64,000 bases of DNA from Candidatus Formimonas warabiya (GCF_002777255.1 NZ_CP017634.1:3608903-3672902), one strand, 5' to 3'. Counted from the first letter of the stretch, positions 29,701 to 38,684 are shown. Translations and numbers: made by a program. Notes: generated from the sequence alone by a model not told the origin.

Positions 29701-30526
29701 AAGCAAACAAACTATAGTCGGTATTGACATTTGTCTCTGCCGGCTTTAAGCAGGTATTGTTGTACATTCCTTCAGCAGAATTACCCTGGTGAAAGTCATA
29801 ATAGTAAGGCGGACAGAACTTAGACCACACATCCCACCATACTGCTATTTCAATAGGCTGTTGATACCAGGCACCTCTGTTATTATCGTGGCTGACCCAA
29901 CCGCCGTAGGTTGGAAGATTACTTTTTGTGCCATACTTTTCGTACCAGTCTACGACGTCATCGCTTCCATCTGGGTGCTGAGGAAAAAATACGACAATAA
30001 GTTTTGACAAAGCATTATATAACTCTGAGCCTTCCGGGGCCGTCGCAAAATCATAAAGAGCGTAAGGACTTGCTTGAACGGGACCATTTTCAGAAGAATG
30101 CATGCCAGCATCAAACATATAGAACATTGGAGCATCGTCAATGAGGTCTTTTTGATCTTGGGCGGAAAGATTATTACCTACCGGATCAAGAAGCTTTTTA
30201 TTTACTTCTAAGTACTCGGGCCAATGTGCCAGATTGTCTGGTGTGGATACTACAACATAGCCCATTTCCGTACCTCTGGCACTATAACCTGCTTTATAAT
30301 ATTCGAACCGATCTGAACGCTCGGCAAGGTACCTCATGTAGTCAAGGACTTCTGTTTGCCGAGTTAATGTTTGTGTCATATCGTGTCCTATAAATTCCGT
30401 TGGGGTTTGAATATAATCGGGAGCGTTAGGGTCTGTTCCCTGGGCATTCGCGGTATTTAACATTAAGCCAAACAGCAATCCAAGCAATAAACAAACAAAA
30501 ACAGGTTTTTTTGCTTTTTGATACAT
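26735..30526 (-). CDS. Secreted M14 zinc carboxypeptidase with cohesin-like domain, dockerin and TPDEG tail
   Basis: The 1263-residue secreted protein has a signal peptide (cut after ANA, about 28). The M14 domain (about 45-400) shows HSSEN near 142 and DFHQGN near 245 as zinc ligands, with a Glu near 330 as candidate catalytic base. A long middle region precedes a cohesin-like sandwich (about 945-1085). A dockerin follows (about 1095-1162) with two calcium loops, DFDGDEEINGADL and DLDGDHDIDIADL. The tail is 13 TPDEG[QL] repeats. It should trim peptides outside the cell and dock to a cohesin on the surface. A sigma-54 promoter lies 240 bp upstream. Confidence 0.88.
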   Translation of the reverse strand: MYQKAKKPVFVCLLLGLLFGLMLNTANAQGTDPNAPDYIQTPTEFIGHDMTQTLTRQTEVLDYMRYLAERSDRFEYYKAGYSARGTEMGYVVVSTPDNLAHWPEYLEVNKKLLDPVGNNLSAQDQKDLIDDAPMFYMFDAGMHSSENGPVQASPYALYDFATAPEGSELYNALSKLIVVFFPQHPDGSDDVVDWYEKYGTKSNLPTYGGWVSHDNNRGAWYQQPIEIAVWWDVWSKFCPPYYYDFHQGNSAEGMYNNTCLKPAETNVNTDYSLFALSNEIIGEMYGEMGQKEYAPGKKYTNTTFSEITMDYPGYVASMSLLHQRVGAGSVEIGCTGVQSLGWGGVYAHEVMDQLVIKAAKYKNLIMENRNRVVNETIAKGNHTPNFTYKEFDYENLIVNGKDYSKDPLMTIIDEDADYEDYLKLSNKDYSNYPYAYIIPEASAQKDPNLADKMVNILIKGLVDVHKLNSDLVIGNTTYKAGSYVVLLGQTYGNFAKAVLEKQDFSVTAGTGTRPYDVVGWTMPLQMGVNCVEIHDSAVLNADMTLVDHADMAVGQVIGDGGKNFVLRNQQNKVIDAVCDLLEDKVKVSWSDNSFTVDGIDFPKGTIIVPNQDEDVEELVADLADELKLTFYSVGNIDVKSKEIKLPRIGLYYDWSNTTQEGWNRMVFEEYDLPFTRVTKNEVLAGDLNKHYDVIIISDQSESSIVNGATASFMPDYMKGGLGTTGVALLKQFVENGGYLMTMNASSNLIVNRFDVGLAQKSTQEKGDWYCPGSILQAYANPDAAPAYSFALDTNCPVFFNNGPIFKVTNPDAVSVLTYAYDKLMLSGYTVGEEAVLSTPGAVEIPLGAGQILATGMKPMNRSQADGNFPIIFNFMLESGTGLGAARADLEAELATGKYTAATVASAVYVIDGVNQAISEGTSTEQEDALLLAIANAKDALVERNQVSLKVSPNVILGPDKEITLRVAVDYLEGVSVLESQIKLNDDRFEFVDISPLVEDVMFTRNLEYNGNPEIAYFNMYQIDGIPDALQADLADITIKLKDGETAASLNAVLDSVDMYVGYVDENGVHQSEAIPSKVVGEGEAEAEIYFPSSVTGDFDGDEEINGADLSIALTYYGALDEDIDWFTSGAWYVDLDGDHDIDIADLTISAYLAAHFVDELLIQSIDEELIPDEGQTPDEGLTPDEGLTPDEGLTPDEGQTPDEGQTPDEGLTPDEGQTPDEGLTPDEGQTPDEGLTPDEGQTPDEGQTPDEGQTPDPEPVPEV
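26757..27018 (-). repeat. 18-bp minisatellite encoding the TPDEG tail
   Basis: About 15 in-frame copies of an 18-bp unit (GTCTGTCCTTCATCAG on the plus strand, with GTCAGT variants), encoding TPDEGQ or TPDEGL. Copy number is likely to vary by slippage without breaking the frame. Confidence 0.93.
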
Positions 30527-30558
30527 TTTTATCCTCCTCAGTTCTTTTACTTTTACAT

Positions 30559-30603
30559 TTCACCAACATCCTTTTCACCAAGATCCTCTTCACCAACATC
30601 CTC
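30559..30603 (-). repeat. Three 15-bp direct repeats in the leader of the M14 gene
   Basis: TTCACCAACATCCTT, TTCACCAAGATCCTC and TTCACCAACATCCTC run head to tail between the sigma-54 promoter and the start codon, so they lie in the 5' untranslated region. Role unknown. Confidence 0.8.
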
Positions 30604-30766
30604 TGAATTTTCAGATATAAACCATTTTGGTTGCCTCCTTTCTCCGTAATTTAGGCAAAACTATCATCCTCTGCAACAATTATCCCTTTTAGTGAAATTG
30701 TATTTCATTATAGTATAGGACTTGTCCAAGTTTTTTCTTTAATTTGATCACTATATTCTGATTTTA

Positions 30767-30784
30767 ATGCAAATTATATGCCAA
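30767..30784 (-). promoter_or_regulatory. Sigma-54 promoter upstream of the M14 peptidase
   Basis: On the minus strand it reads TTGGCATATAATTTGCAT, with GG and GC exactly 10 bp apart as required for -24/-12. The start would be about 240 bp before the peptidase ATG. An activator-type dyad lies upstream at 30844. Confidence 0.8.
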
Positions 30785-30843
30785 CCTGTAAAGGACTCAT
30801 TATAAGGCTGCTTTTGATTGGAAAGTCAGTTAAAACATTTTCC

Positions 30844-30860
30844 CGTCTTAAATTAAAACA
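30844..30860 (-). promoter_or_regulatory. 17-bp upstream activator dyad (copy 1)
   Basis: CGTCTTA-AAT-TAAAACA on the plus strand, about 70 bp upstream of the -24 element. The same dyad recurs at 38732, 43966, 55175 and 55236. Confidence 0.7.
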
Positions 30861-30965
30861 GAATATGTATCATATTGGAAAGCTTGTAACAAGCTGCTAC
30901 AAAAATTGTATATGTATATTTGAATCTACAAGTGTTTCACATACTTCAAAATATCCGGTGCTCCT

Positions 30966-31172
30966 TTAATACATCTTAAGATGCCTCGATACTTCCCATG
31001 CATGTACTGTGGAGCGGTACCTATCCCATTCATTAATTCCCGCATTCATAAACCGTTCATAAATGTGTTTTCCCAAGGTGTCCTTGATTAAATCGATTTC
31101 ATGCTGCCCCGGGGCAGTTTCGTGATGCGATGCTTCTATTTCGAAACCCATTTGTTCAAGAGCTAAAACCAT
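30966..31172 (-). pseudogene. glnA: Internally deleted fragment of glutamine synthetase (glnA)
   Basis: About 68 codons join two parts of GlnA: the [19 protein letters not shown] segment and the C-terminal GKHIYERFM...WDRYRSTVH end. In the intact gene (44107-45429) these are about 210 residues apart. It has no start of its own. The flanking DNA up to about 30700 also resembles the glnA-livK spacer, including the sigma-54 promoter and dyad, so a whole block was copied long ago and then lost its middle. Confidence 0.9.
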
Positions 31173-31173
31173 G

Positions 31174-31547
31174 CTTCAACAAATTTGGAGTTATACGACA
31201 TGTCGCATAATCCATAAACGCTGCAGTTTCTTCTCCGGAGAGAGGCTCCTTCAGCCCTACGGTCATGACTCCCCACAGCTCTCCATAGACGATCTCCACC
31301 GATGGGTACGGGCTATACACCTTTTCCTTGAGAGCATCGTCGTGAATGTACTCGGCAAGACCACGATCATTTTTAAAGTGCCGGTTCTCCTTGGCGATGC
31401 AGCGAGGATTTGATTCTCATATGCCACGGCCTCCCTGGGTGAGATATCCTCCCGCTCATCCTCCGAGCAGTCATATTGAGGATAGTTGACGATCTTCAGA
31501 GGGAAAAAGATACGCATTGTTTCGTTTCCCATTTTGATTACCTTCAT
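31174..31547 (-). pseudogene. Frameshifted remnant of a mobile-element-type small gene
   Basis: From ATG 31547 the frame reads MKVIKMGNETMRIFFPLKIV...ENQILAA; a single missing base near 31400 shifts it, and the next frame continues AKENRHFKNDRGLAEYIH then SVEIVYGELWGVMTV up to the glnA fragment. The second half resembles small proteins common on integrative elements of Firmicutes (DUF6329-like, from memory). One-base deletion plus truncated end means it is dead. Confidence 0.65.
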
Positions 31548-31585
31548 TTTATTGACATGATTAATTTGAAGCTCTAAAAAGGGGC

Positions 31586-31627
31586 ATAAAAAAAGCTGGG
31601 GTATCTTCATTAGAAAATACCCCAGCT
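31586..31627 (-). terminator. Minus-strand terminator
   Basis: AGCTGGGGTAT and ATACCCCAGCT form an 11-bp stem followed, on the minus strand, by seven T residues. It lies before the frameshifted remnant and after the transposase remnant. Confidence 0.82.
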
Positions 31628-31775
31628 GATTTTCAGGAAACATTTATATTCCGTAATGTAGGGAATCGCGGGGACCGCAGGCCGTGTGAAAAGTCATGTT
31701 AAATTATTAGGTGTGGGCCTCTAAACCTGTCTATCATCTACCAATAAATTACTTATTAATAGGGGAAGCCAGTAC

Positions 31776-32190
31776 TCATACCAGTATCGATTTCCTTCTT
31801 TTCCCCAACAATCTCAATATTTCTCTCACTCCTAGAATATTTATGGCCCGTCTAAAGTTATAGGATAAAAATGATAACCCAATCTCTACAGTAACAGAAA
31901 TTTTCCCCTTTGGTGAGAAAATAATATGCGTCCCAGCTTCGTTTTATCGTACCAAATGGGTGCTCAACAATCATTTGACGGAGTTTGCATTTTTCCATGT
32001 TCATTTCGGTTTGTAAGCCAATGGTGTCAAGAAAATCCTGATCTACATGCCGACATACAACTCTGCCTTTTTACTTTTTGTACATCTATCTTTAAATTCA
32101 CATTCTTTGCAGGCGCTTTCCTCATACCAAGAGCCTGCTGATATATCGCTGAAGGTTCCTTGATATACTACGTCCCAGCAATGGAGAGGA
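31776..32190 (-). pseudogene. IS1182-type transposase remnant with frameshifts
   Basis: Read across three frames on the minus strand: CKECEFKDRCTKSKK, then TEMNMEKCKLRQMIVEHPFG followed by TIKRSWDAYYFLTKG, then SVTVEIGLSFLSYNFRRAI and a stop at 31776. The EHPFGTIKR.....YFL block is characteristic of IS1182-family (DDE) transposases. At least two frameshifts and no N-terminus, so a decayed insertion at the end of the molybdopterin gene. Confidence 0.75.
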
Positions 32191-32197
32191 GCACAGA

Positions 32198-34195
32198 TTA
32201 GGCTGGTCTTACATCGACTTTAACATCATAGAGGGTGCTTGCAGCTGCTCTATCGGTCAGTCGCTGGGATGTAAGTGCATTTACGGATCGGTTACCTGGC
32301 ATATCTTTAAGGTAAAACAGTCCCTCCGTGACAACTACTCCTGGGGGGACTTTAGCTGTTACATTTAAAATAAAATGTACTGAGCCTCTTTCGTTAAAGG
32401 CCACTACTTCCTGACCGTCAATTAAATTCTTTTCTTTAGCATCGACTGGATTCATTTTCATATATGCCGCCTCTTTTTTATGTAAGAGTTCCGGGCGCTC
32501 ATTAAAGGACGAGTTAAGAGAATATAAACTCGGGGAGCTCATCAGATAGAAAGGAGCATCGTCCCTGTGGGGTTCCTTATAGTAAGGAAGCGGTTCAGTC
32601 TCATTAGGACTGAATATTTCTATTTTGCCGGATGGAGTATGAAAGGACATCTTATAATCCCCAGGACGACATACTTCAACTGGATACCCATTTTTAAGTT
32701 CGAGAATATGTGCGCTATTAAGCCACGGTGAAGCCTCTGTAATAAGCTGCTCAATAAGATCATCCGCGGTTTGGTAAAAATAAGACTCCTTAAAGCCCAT
32801 ATCTTTTGCCAATAGCTGAAAAACTTCCCAGTTAGATTTAGATTCACCTAATGGATTAATAACCGCCTCTGCTCTCTGGACGCAATAATGGCCATATGCC
32901 CGATAGATATCGGGGTGTTCCAAAGAGGTAGTAGCAGGCAGCACTATGTCTGCATAAAGGGCAGTATCTGTCATAAACCGTTCATGGACCACGGTAAATA
33001 AGTCTTCTCTCATGAACCCTTTAATAATCATATTTTGGTCAGGAGCAACTATAGCCGGATTTGAATGATAGACATAAAGACTCATAATGGGAGGTTTTGT
33101 TAATTCTGTTAAAGCAGTACCTAATTGATTCATATTTACAATACGGGTGGGTTTTGTCAGGAAATCCTCCCGTGTAACCGGTTCAACAGGCAGAGTTTTT
33201 ATCGAAATATCGCCAAGCAATCCACCCCCGGGCTTAGACCAAGCTCCTACTAAAGCGGGAAGACAGGTAATTGTTCGTACCGTCATTGCCCCATTACCAT
33301 AACGGGAAAGGCCTGACCCTAATGAAATAAACGGAGCCCGGGCGTGGCTATACCCCTTGGCCATTTTATGAAGCAACTCTGTGTCGATCCCAGTTATTTG
33401 GCTGACTTTATCCGGGGAGTATCTAGGCAGAACCTGGTTTTGCAGTTCTTGGTATCCCTGAACATGGGTTTCAATAAATTGTTTGTCAATCCAATCCTCT
33501 CTATCCATGATATGCATTAGCCCGAGGGCTAGGGCCCCGTCGGTACCAGGCCGGACTAAGACAATGTGATCGGCAAATTGGGCAGTCGGGGTTTCATAGG
33601 TATCAACTAACCAAACAATAGCCCCACGCTTTTTCGCTTGCCGGATCTTTTCCAGAAGATGAACATTTGTCGCTAACGCGTTGGTACCCCATAATATAAT
33701 AAAGTCACTGTCTAAGACTTCGTCAGGATGGGGTGCCAATGTTCCTCCCATTACTGAAGACCAACCGTAATCTTTCGCAGGTGAGCAAATAGTTCGAGCG
33801 AGACGGGATGCACCTAACCGGTGGAAAAAGGCTTCGCCGCATTGACGTTGGACAATTCCCATTGTACCTGCGAAGGAGTAAGGTAAAATCGCTTCCCCGC
33901 CATATTTTGAAATTACTCTTTGCCAATGATCAGTAATGCGATCTAGTGCCTCGCCCCAAGTGATTGCTTGGAAACGACCCGATCCTTTTTCACCTGTGCG
34001 CAGTAAAGGATGAGTTAACCGGTCTGGGCAATGCACAGTTCGTTCATAATGAGCCATCTTGGGACACAAAATTCCTTTGGTATGGGGATGGTCCGGATCC
34101 CCGGATACCTTAAGCAATTGATCGTTTTCAACTTCGACTATCAATCCGCATGTATCAGGACAGTCATATGGACAGACCGACCGTTTTATTACCAT
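32198..34195 (-). CDS. Molybdopterin oxidoreductase with N-terminal 4Fe-4S cluster
   Basis: The 665-residue enzyme starts at ATG 34195, after GAGGGGGGT. Residues 7-47 hold a 4Fe-4S motif (CPYDCPDTCG...LCPK). The bis-MGD domains follow (KPGGGLLGD, VRPGTDGALALGL, SNPAIVAPD, TTSLEHPD) and the C-terminal molydopterin dinucleotide-binding region ends it. No twin-arginine signal, so it is cytosolic. The substrate is unknown; the family covers dehydrogenases, reductases and hydroxylases. It follows a 4Fe-4S protein gene by about 35 bp and likely receives electrons from it. Confidence 0.85.
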   Translation of the reverse strand: MVIKRSVCPYDCPDTCGLIVEVENDQLLKVSGDPDHPHTKGILCPKMAHYERTVHCPDRLTHPLLRTGEKGSGRFQAITWGEALDRITDHWQRVISKYGGEAILPYSFAGTMGIVQRQCGEAFFHRLGASRLARTICSPAKDYGWSSVMGGTLAPHPDEVLDSDFIILWGTNALATNVHLLEKIRQAKKRGAIVWLVDTYETPTAQFADHIVLVRPGTDGALALGLMHIMDREDWIDKQFIETHVQGYQELQNQVLPRYSPDKVSQITGIDTELLHKMAKGYSHARAPFISLGSGLSRYGNGAMTVRTITCLPALVGAWSKPGGGLLGDISIKTLPVEPVTREDFLTKPTRIVNMNQLGTALTELTKPPIMSLYVYHSNPAIVAPDQNMIIKGFMREDLFTVVHERFMTDTALYADIVLPATTSLEHPDIYRAYGHYCVQRAEAVINPLGESKSNWEVFQLLAKDMGFKESYFYQTADDLIEQLITEASPWLNSAHILELKNGYPVEVCRPGDYKMSFHTPSGKIEIFSPNETEPLPYYKEPHRDDAPFYLMSSPSLYSLNSSFNERPELLHKKEAAYMKMNPVDAKEKNLIDGQEVVAFNERGSVHFILNVTAKVPPGVVVTEGLFYLKDMPGNRSVNALTSQRLTDRAAASTLYDVKVDVRPA

Positions 34196-34230
34196 TGGTA
34201 ATACCCCCCTCAATTGTACCGATACTTCTG

Positions 34231-35076
34231 TCAATTTCCAGGGATACCGCTTGCGCAGGGCACTCCGGCCTGACATTTTCCACAACCATATCGCGGCAGT
34301 CTTTCTTTGGTCTTGTTTAAGAATTTAGCACAAATTAAATGGTCTTTGCCTTTTTCCAGGGAAATAGCGTTAACCGGGCAATTCTCAGCACATTTACCAC
34401 ACATAGAACAGTATTGGTAAATCTCCTCATACTCTCTTTTATCAGGCGGTAGAGATAAATTAGTGATGATGCTGCCCATCCGGCCGGCAATGCCATTTTT
34501 CGTAATCAACCCCTTTGAAAGTCCAAAGGTCCCTTGGCCACAAATAAAACCTGCATGTCTTTCTGACCAATTGCTTGTAAATTTAAGAGAGGTTTCCCCA
34601 ATAGGATCATCTTCCGTTGCCGCAAGATTTGAATTGGTAAAGGACCAAAATCTTTTATCCCGGGAAGGTACCAAACTTTCATATCCAGCATTAATCAGCT
34701 CTGAATTTAAGTGTTCACAAAGCTTAAATATTAAAGCCTGTCCTTCAACACGTCCATGCAACCATCCTTCTGACGGCCAAATTTTATCTTTCATATTACT
34801 CTTGATAATCTCATCGCTAAATGGTATAAAAATTGATATCACTGTTTTTGCATTAGGCAGCCATTCCAGGGGAGTCAAGTAATGATGCCCGATAATGGAA
34901 GGATCTTTCAAAGAATTAAATAACTTATCATCTGCAGCACCAAAAGCAATTAACGGTGTCTTAAAAATCTTCATGCCAACTACATTCTTTGAAAGTGCCA
35001 CCTGTTCCGAAATAATATTGTCATCTGAATTATTGAAAAAATGCCCTGCAATTTGAATTATGTCCTCTTTTAGCAT
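34231..35076 (-). CDS. 4Fe-4S protein related to epoxyqueuosine reductase
   Basis: The 281-residue cytosolic protein starts at ATG 35076 after GAGGAGG. The N-terminal 170 residues resemble the flavin- or cobalamin-binding part of the QueG/reductive-dehalogenase-like superfamily. A dicluster ferredoxin signature follows (CSMCGKCAENCPVNAIS near 215-235, then a Cys near 243) and the end has extra cysteines (GCGKCQAGVPCASG). At under 300 residues it lacks the HEAT-repeat tail of true QueG. It is operonic with the molybdopterin gene downstream, so it may be an electron carrier rather than a tRNA enzyme. Confidence 0.75.
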   Translation of the reverse strand: MLKEDIIQIAGHFFNNSDDNIISEQVALSKNVVGMKIFKTPLIAFGAADDKLFNSLKDPSIIGHHYLTPLEWLPNAKTVISIFIPFSDEIIKSNMKDKIWPSEGWLHGRVEGQALIFKLCEHLNSELINAGYESLVPSRDKRFWSFTNSNLAATEDDPIGETSLKFTSNWSERHAGFICGQGTFGLSKGLITKNGIAGRMGSIITNLSLPPDKREYEEIYQYCSMCGKCAENCPVNAISLEKGKDHLICAKFLNKTKERLPRYGCGKCQAGVPCASGIPGN

Positions 35077-35171
35077 CTGATTCCTCCTCAACGTTTCAAT
35101 GATTGGTATTTTCTCCTTCCCGGATTGGAATCCTTCTCCCTGTAGCAGTATTGGGAGTCCTTATTTAGTTA

Positions 35172-35217
35172 AATTAAAGGGATTGACGCTGCTCTTGTCG
35201 TAGTCAGCGGCAATCCC
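35172..35217 (-). terminator. Terminator after glnN
   Basis: GGGATTG-CGCTG and CAGCG-CAATCCC pair with a single mismatched base in each arm and are followed, on the minus strand, by TTTAATTT. Confidence 0.8.
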
Positions 35218-35253
35218 AGATCTTTTGCCATATGGGCTTATGATAGATTCGCT

Positions 35254-37344
35254 TTAAAGCATAAAAAGCATTTGAGCATAGGTCGGGAGAGGCCATAATT
35301 CTTCATCCACAATAGTCTCCAATGTATCCGCTTCTATGCGCAATGCTTTCATAGCCATGAAAACCCTATCGTGATAGCACACGCCCTTTTCATATATCTC
35401 TTCAATAGATTTAGCTTCATCAGTTGCCATTTCCAATTGGTTCAGTTTCTCCTTTAAAGAAGCAAGAGTCTTAGATGTCTCAATCAGAATTGCCTCCTGG
35501 GTTGAGACAACAGCATCAGCGGAAGCATTCTTTACACTATTAATAGAAGCTGCCAAATTACTAACATATTTTATGCCGGCAGGGATGATCTGTCTTTTTG
35601 TCATATAAATCATCGTCTGAGCTTCAATATTAATATTCTTAATGTATTGCTCCATAAGAATTTCATAGCGAGAATGAAGTTCTTTCTCACTTAGCACTTT
35701 ATGCTTGCTAAATACCTGGATTGTTTTTTCTGAAATCAGATGAGGCACGGCCTCTACCATAGATTTGATATGGGGGAGACCTCGTTTTCTAGATTCTTGA
35801 ACCCATTCCTCTCCATAACCATTCCCATCAAAGATAATCCTTTTATGGTTTAGGGCAATTTCTTTCAGCAAGAGCTGCAATTCGGTGTCAAAGTCCTCAG
35901 CTTGCTCCAACCTGTCCGCTATTTGGCTCAGTGTCTCCGCAACGATAGTATTAATTACCACATTAGGGCCTGAAACAGATAATGAAGACGGCACCATGCG
36001 AAATTCAAACTTATTACCGGTGAAGGCAAAGGGAGAGGTCCGGTTCCGGTCTGTTGAATCTTTTGCTAGGGTGGGTAGGGTATTAACACCTACAGTGATG
36101 CTTCCTCCCTGTTTCGAACTCTTTAATCCCCCATTAGCCAATTGCTCGAAAATATCAGATAACTGATCCCCTAGGAAAATGGAAATAATTGCAGGCGGAG
36201 CTTCATGCGCCCCCAACCGGTGTTCGTTGCCGGGATTTTCTACGGAAACCCTTAACAGCTCAGCATAAACATCCACTGCTTTTACCACGGCGGATAGAAA
36301 TGTCAGAAATTGGGCATTTTCGTGGGGAGTTTTCCCCGGCTCTAAAAGATTTAGTCCGTCATCAGTGCCCAGAGACCAATTGTTATGTTTTCCTGAACCA
36401 TTAACACCGGCAAATGGTTTTTCGTGGAGCAAGCATACTAGTCCATGCCTTATAGCAACTTTTTTAAGAATATCCATGATCAACTGATTGTGATCAGTAG
36501 CAATGTTTGCGGAAGTGTAGATTGGAGCCAGCTCAAATTGGGCAGGAGCTAACTCGTTATGCTGTGTTTTTGCTAAAATTCCCAATTTCCACAACTCAAT
36601 GTTTACCTCTTTCATAAAAGCGACAACTCTTTCTTTAATGCTGCCGCAGTAATGGTCCCCTAATTCCTGCCCTTTAGGAGACATCGCCCCGAACAAAGTG
36701 CGTCCTGTTAATACCAGATCCAATCGTTTTTCAAAAAACTTACGGTCAAGTAAAAAGTATTCCTGTTCAGGCCCTACATTAGATTTCACATTAGAACTGG
36801 TTTCATTGCCAAAAAGGCGCAGAACCCTTATTGCTTGTTTAGATAACGCCTCCATAGAACGGAGCAGAGGAGTCTTTTTGTCCAAGGCTTCACCCGTATA
36901 AGAACAAAATGCTGTAGGAATGCAAAGGGTAACTACACCGCCCTCTTCTTTCAAAAAAGCTGGAGAAGTACAGTCCCAGGCTGTATATCCCCTTGCCTCA
37001 AAAGTTGCCCTCAGCCCTCCGCTAGGAAAGGAAGAAGCATCTGGTTCCCCTTTAATTAATTCCCTGCCGGAAAACTCCATTAGTACCTTTCCTTCTGTTG
37101 TCGGCGAAATAAAGGATTCATGTTTTTCGGCTGTTGCCCCTGTCATAGGTTGAAACCAATGTGTAAAATGTGTTGCTCCCTTTTCAATAGCCCAGTCTTT
37201 CATGGCATTCGCTACGATTTCCGCTACCGCCGGGTCAAGAGGAAGTCCCTTATTAATGGTATTCTTCAGTGATTTGAATGCATTCTTGGGAAGCCTTTCC
37301 CGCATGACACTTTCATTAAATACATTTACCCCAAAATAATCCAT
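35254..37344 (-). CDS. glnN: Type III glutamine synthetase
   Basis: The 696-residue enzyme condenses glutamate and ammonium to glutamine using ATP. The length and motifs are those of [23 protein letters not shown] near 60-77, VGPEQEYFL near 210, [16 protein letters not shown] near 270, [12 protein letters not shown] near 325 and [17 protein letters not shown] near 375. GSIII forms a double-ring dodecamer and is typical of Bacteroidetes, cyanobacteria and some Clostridia. The window also has a GSI (44107-45429), so nitrogen assimilation is doubled. It has GGGGAGG before the ATG and stands alone between two terminators. Confidence 0.95.
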   Translation of the reverse strand: MDYFGVNVFNESVMRERLPKNAFKSLKNTINKGLPLDPAVAEIVANAMKDWAIEKGATHFTHWFQPMTGATAEKHESFISPTTEGKVLMEFSGRELIKGEPDASSFPSGGLRATFEARGYTAWDCTSPAFLKEEGGVVTLCIPTAFCSYTGEALDKKTPLLRSMEALSKQAIRVLRLFGNETSSNVKSNVGPEQEYFLLDRKFFEKRLDLVLTGRTLFGAMSPKGQELGDHYCGSIKERVVAFMKEVNIELWKLGILAKTQHNELAPAQFELAPIYTSANIATDHNQLIMDILKKVAIRHGLVCLLHEKPFAGVNGSGKHNNWSLGTDDGLNLLEPGKTPHENAQFLTFLSAVVKAVDVYAELLRVSVENPGNEHRLGAHEAPPAIISIFLGDQLSDIFEQLANGGLKSSKQGGSITVGVNTLPTLAKDSTDRNRTSPFAFTGNKFEFRMVPSSLSVSGPNVVINTIVAETLSQIADRLEQAEDFDTELQLLLKEIALNHKRIIFDGNGYGEEWVQESRKRGLPHIKSMVEAVPHLISEKTIQVFSKHKVLSEKELHSRYEILMEQYIKNINIEAQTMIYMTKRQIIPAGIKYVSNLAASINSVKNASADAVVSTQEAILIETSKTLASLKEKLNQLEMATDEAKSIEEIYEKGVCYHDRVFMAMKALRIEADTLETIVDEELWPLPTYAQMLFML

Positions 37345-37380
37345 GATATCTCCTCCCCAGAATCAAATTTTTAGTTTAAT

Positions 37381-37425
37381 AAATAAAAGGCGCCCTTAAA
37401 AGATGCAATCATCTATTAAGAGCGC
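37381..37425 (-). terminator. Terminator after leucine dehydrogenase
   Basis: GGCGC-CTTAA-AGATG pairs with CATCT-TTAAG-GCGCC around a short loop, with a T-rich tail on the minus strand, between leucine dehydrogenase and glnN. Confidence 0.85.
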
Positions 37426-37512
37426 CATTGCCCCTAAAACTCATAACTTATTCTGAAAATAAAATTAGCTATTTTGGCTAATCCCGTCAAGAGTTTTTTA
37501 GATGAATCTGTG

Positions 37513-38595
37513 TTATTTATTGAGAAACCAGCTCTTCCGATTAATTGCCGATTGAATTCTTTGTTCGGCCAATTGACGCGCGGCCTCAACAGTTGTAATA
37601 TTTTTCTCTTGGGACATCCGGAGAACCTTACGAATGTTAGTAGTAATATTTCCGGCTACTTGCGCATATGCCCGCTCACGGTTATAACCTATGAATTGGT
37701 GAGAATTGTTGATACATCCGCCAACACTAAGAATATAATCAACAGCAAATACAATATTTCGTTCAACAAGCATCTTACTGTGCTTATCTTCATCTTTCAA
37801 CTGATTGTTAGCTGAACCGGCAATCATTTTACACTTTAATCTAGGTATTGTATTATCGTTAAGTATAGCTCCCATGGCGCACGGTGCGAAAATGTCCACT
37901 TCCTGATCATAAATTTCTTCCGGAGAAACTACTTCCACATTAAGCTCGTCCTGTGCTTTTTTCAGGTTAGTTGGGTCAACATCACAAACGATTACCTTGG
38001 CTCCTTCATTTTTCAAAGATTGAGCCAGCGCAAAACCTATATGACCAACTCCCTGGATGGAAACAGTTTTCCCATTTAAAGAAGGAGAGCCGAATACTTC
38101 ATCAGCGGCAGCTTTGATACCGTTATATACGCCATGAGCTGTTGCCATGGAAGTACTGCCGCCACCACCGTATGCTTCCGGTAAAGCGGTGCAATTATTG
38201 GTTTCCTGGTGGACAATAACCATATCGTCTTCATCTGTGCCGATATCTACACCGCCGATGAACCTTCCACCGAGTCCCTCAATTAAACGACCATAGGCCC
38301 GGAGCAAATCTTCGGTCTTGTCCTTTTTCGCATCGCCAATGATGATAGCTTTTCCGCCGCCAAAATTGATCCCACCAGCCGCATTCTTATAAGTCATTGC
38401 TTTCGATAAACGCAGCACATCATATATTGCATCATCTTCACTGGCGTACGGATACATCCTTGTTCCCCCAAATGCAGGACCTAAAGCTGTATTATGGATT
38501 GCAATAATGGCCTTTAAACCTGAGAACTTGTCATACCCGTAAACGACTTGTTCAAATTCTTCTTTTTGTAAGACTTCAAAAAAAACTTTTGACAT
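37513..38595 (-). CDS. bcd: Leucine (branched-chain amino acid) dehydrogenase
   Basis: The 360-residue NAD-dependent enzyme deaminates leucine, valine and isoleucine to 2-oxo acids plus ammonium. Motifs are those of the Glu/Leu/Phe/Val dehydrogenase family: GPAFGGTRM near 38, YKNAAGGINFGGGKAII with the catalytic Lys near 80, and the Rossmann GVGHIGFALA near 180. It sits directly upstream of glnN and directly downstream of the liv operon, with its own sigma-54 promoter. This placement fits import then oxidation of branched-chain amino acids, with released ammonium captured by GS. AAAGGAG precedes the start. Confidence 0.95.
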   Translation of the reverse strand: MSKVFFEVLQKEEFEQVVYGYDKFSGLKAIIAIHNTALGPAFGGTRMYPYASEDDAIYDVLRLSKAMTYKNAAGGINFGGGKAIIIGDAKKDKTEDLLRAYGRLIEGLGGRFIGGVDIGTDEDDMVIVHQETNNCTALPEAYGGGGSTSMATAHGVYNGIKAAADEVFGSPSLNGKTVSIQGVGHIGFALAQSLKNEGAKVIVCDVDPTNLKKAQDELNVEVVSPEEIYDQEVDIFAPCAMGAILNDNTIPRLKCKMIAGSANNQLKDEDKHSKMLVERNIVFAVDYILSVGGCINNSHQFIGYNRERAYAQVAGNITTNIRKVLRMSQEKNITTVEAARQLAEQRIQSAINRKSWFLNK

Positions 38596-38666
38596 TAAAA
38601 AACACTCTCCTTTGATTTGTTAATTTGTTGCCATACATAAAATTAAAGTAATACCACTTTATTATT

Positions 38667-38684
38667 AAGCAAGTTTTATGCCAA
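38667..38684 (-). promoter_or_regulatory. Sigma-54 promoter upstream of leucine dehydrogenase
   Basis: Minus strand reads TTGGCATAAAACTTGCTT, with GG and GC 10 bp apart, about 75 bp before the ATG. The activator dyad lies about 60 bp further upstream. Confidence 0.85.
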
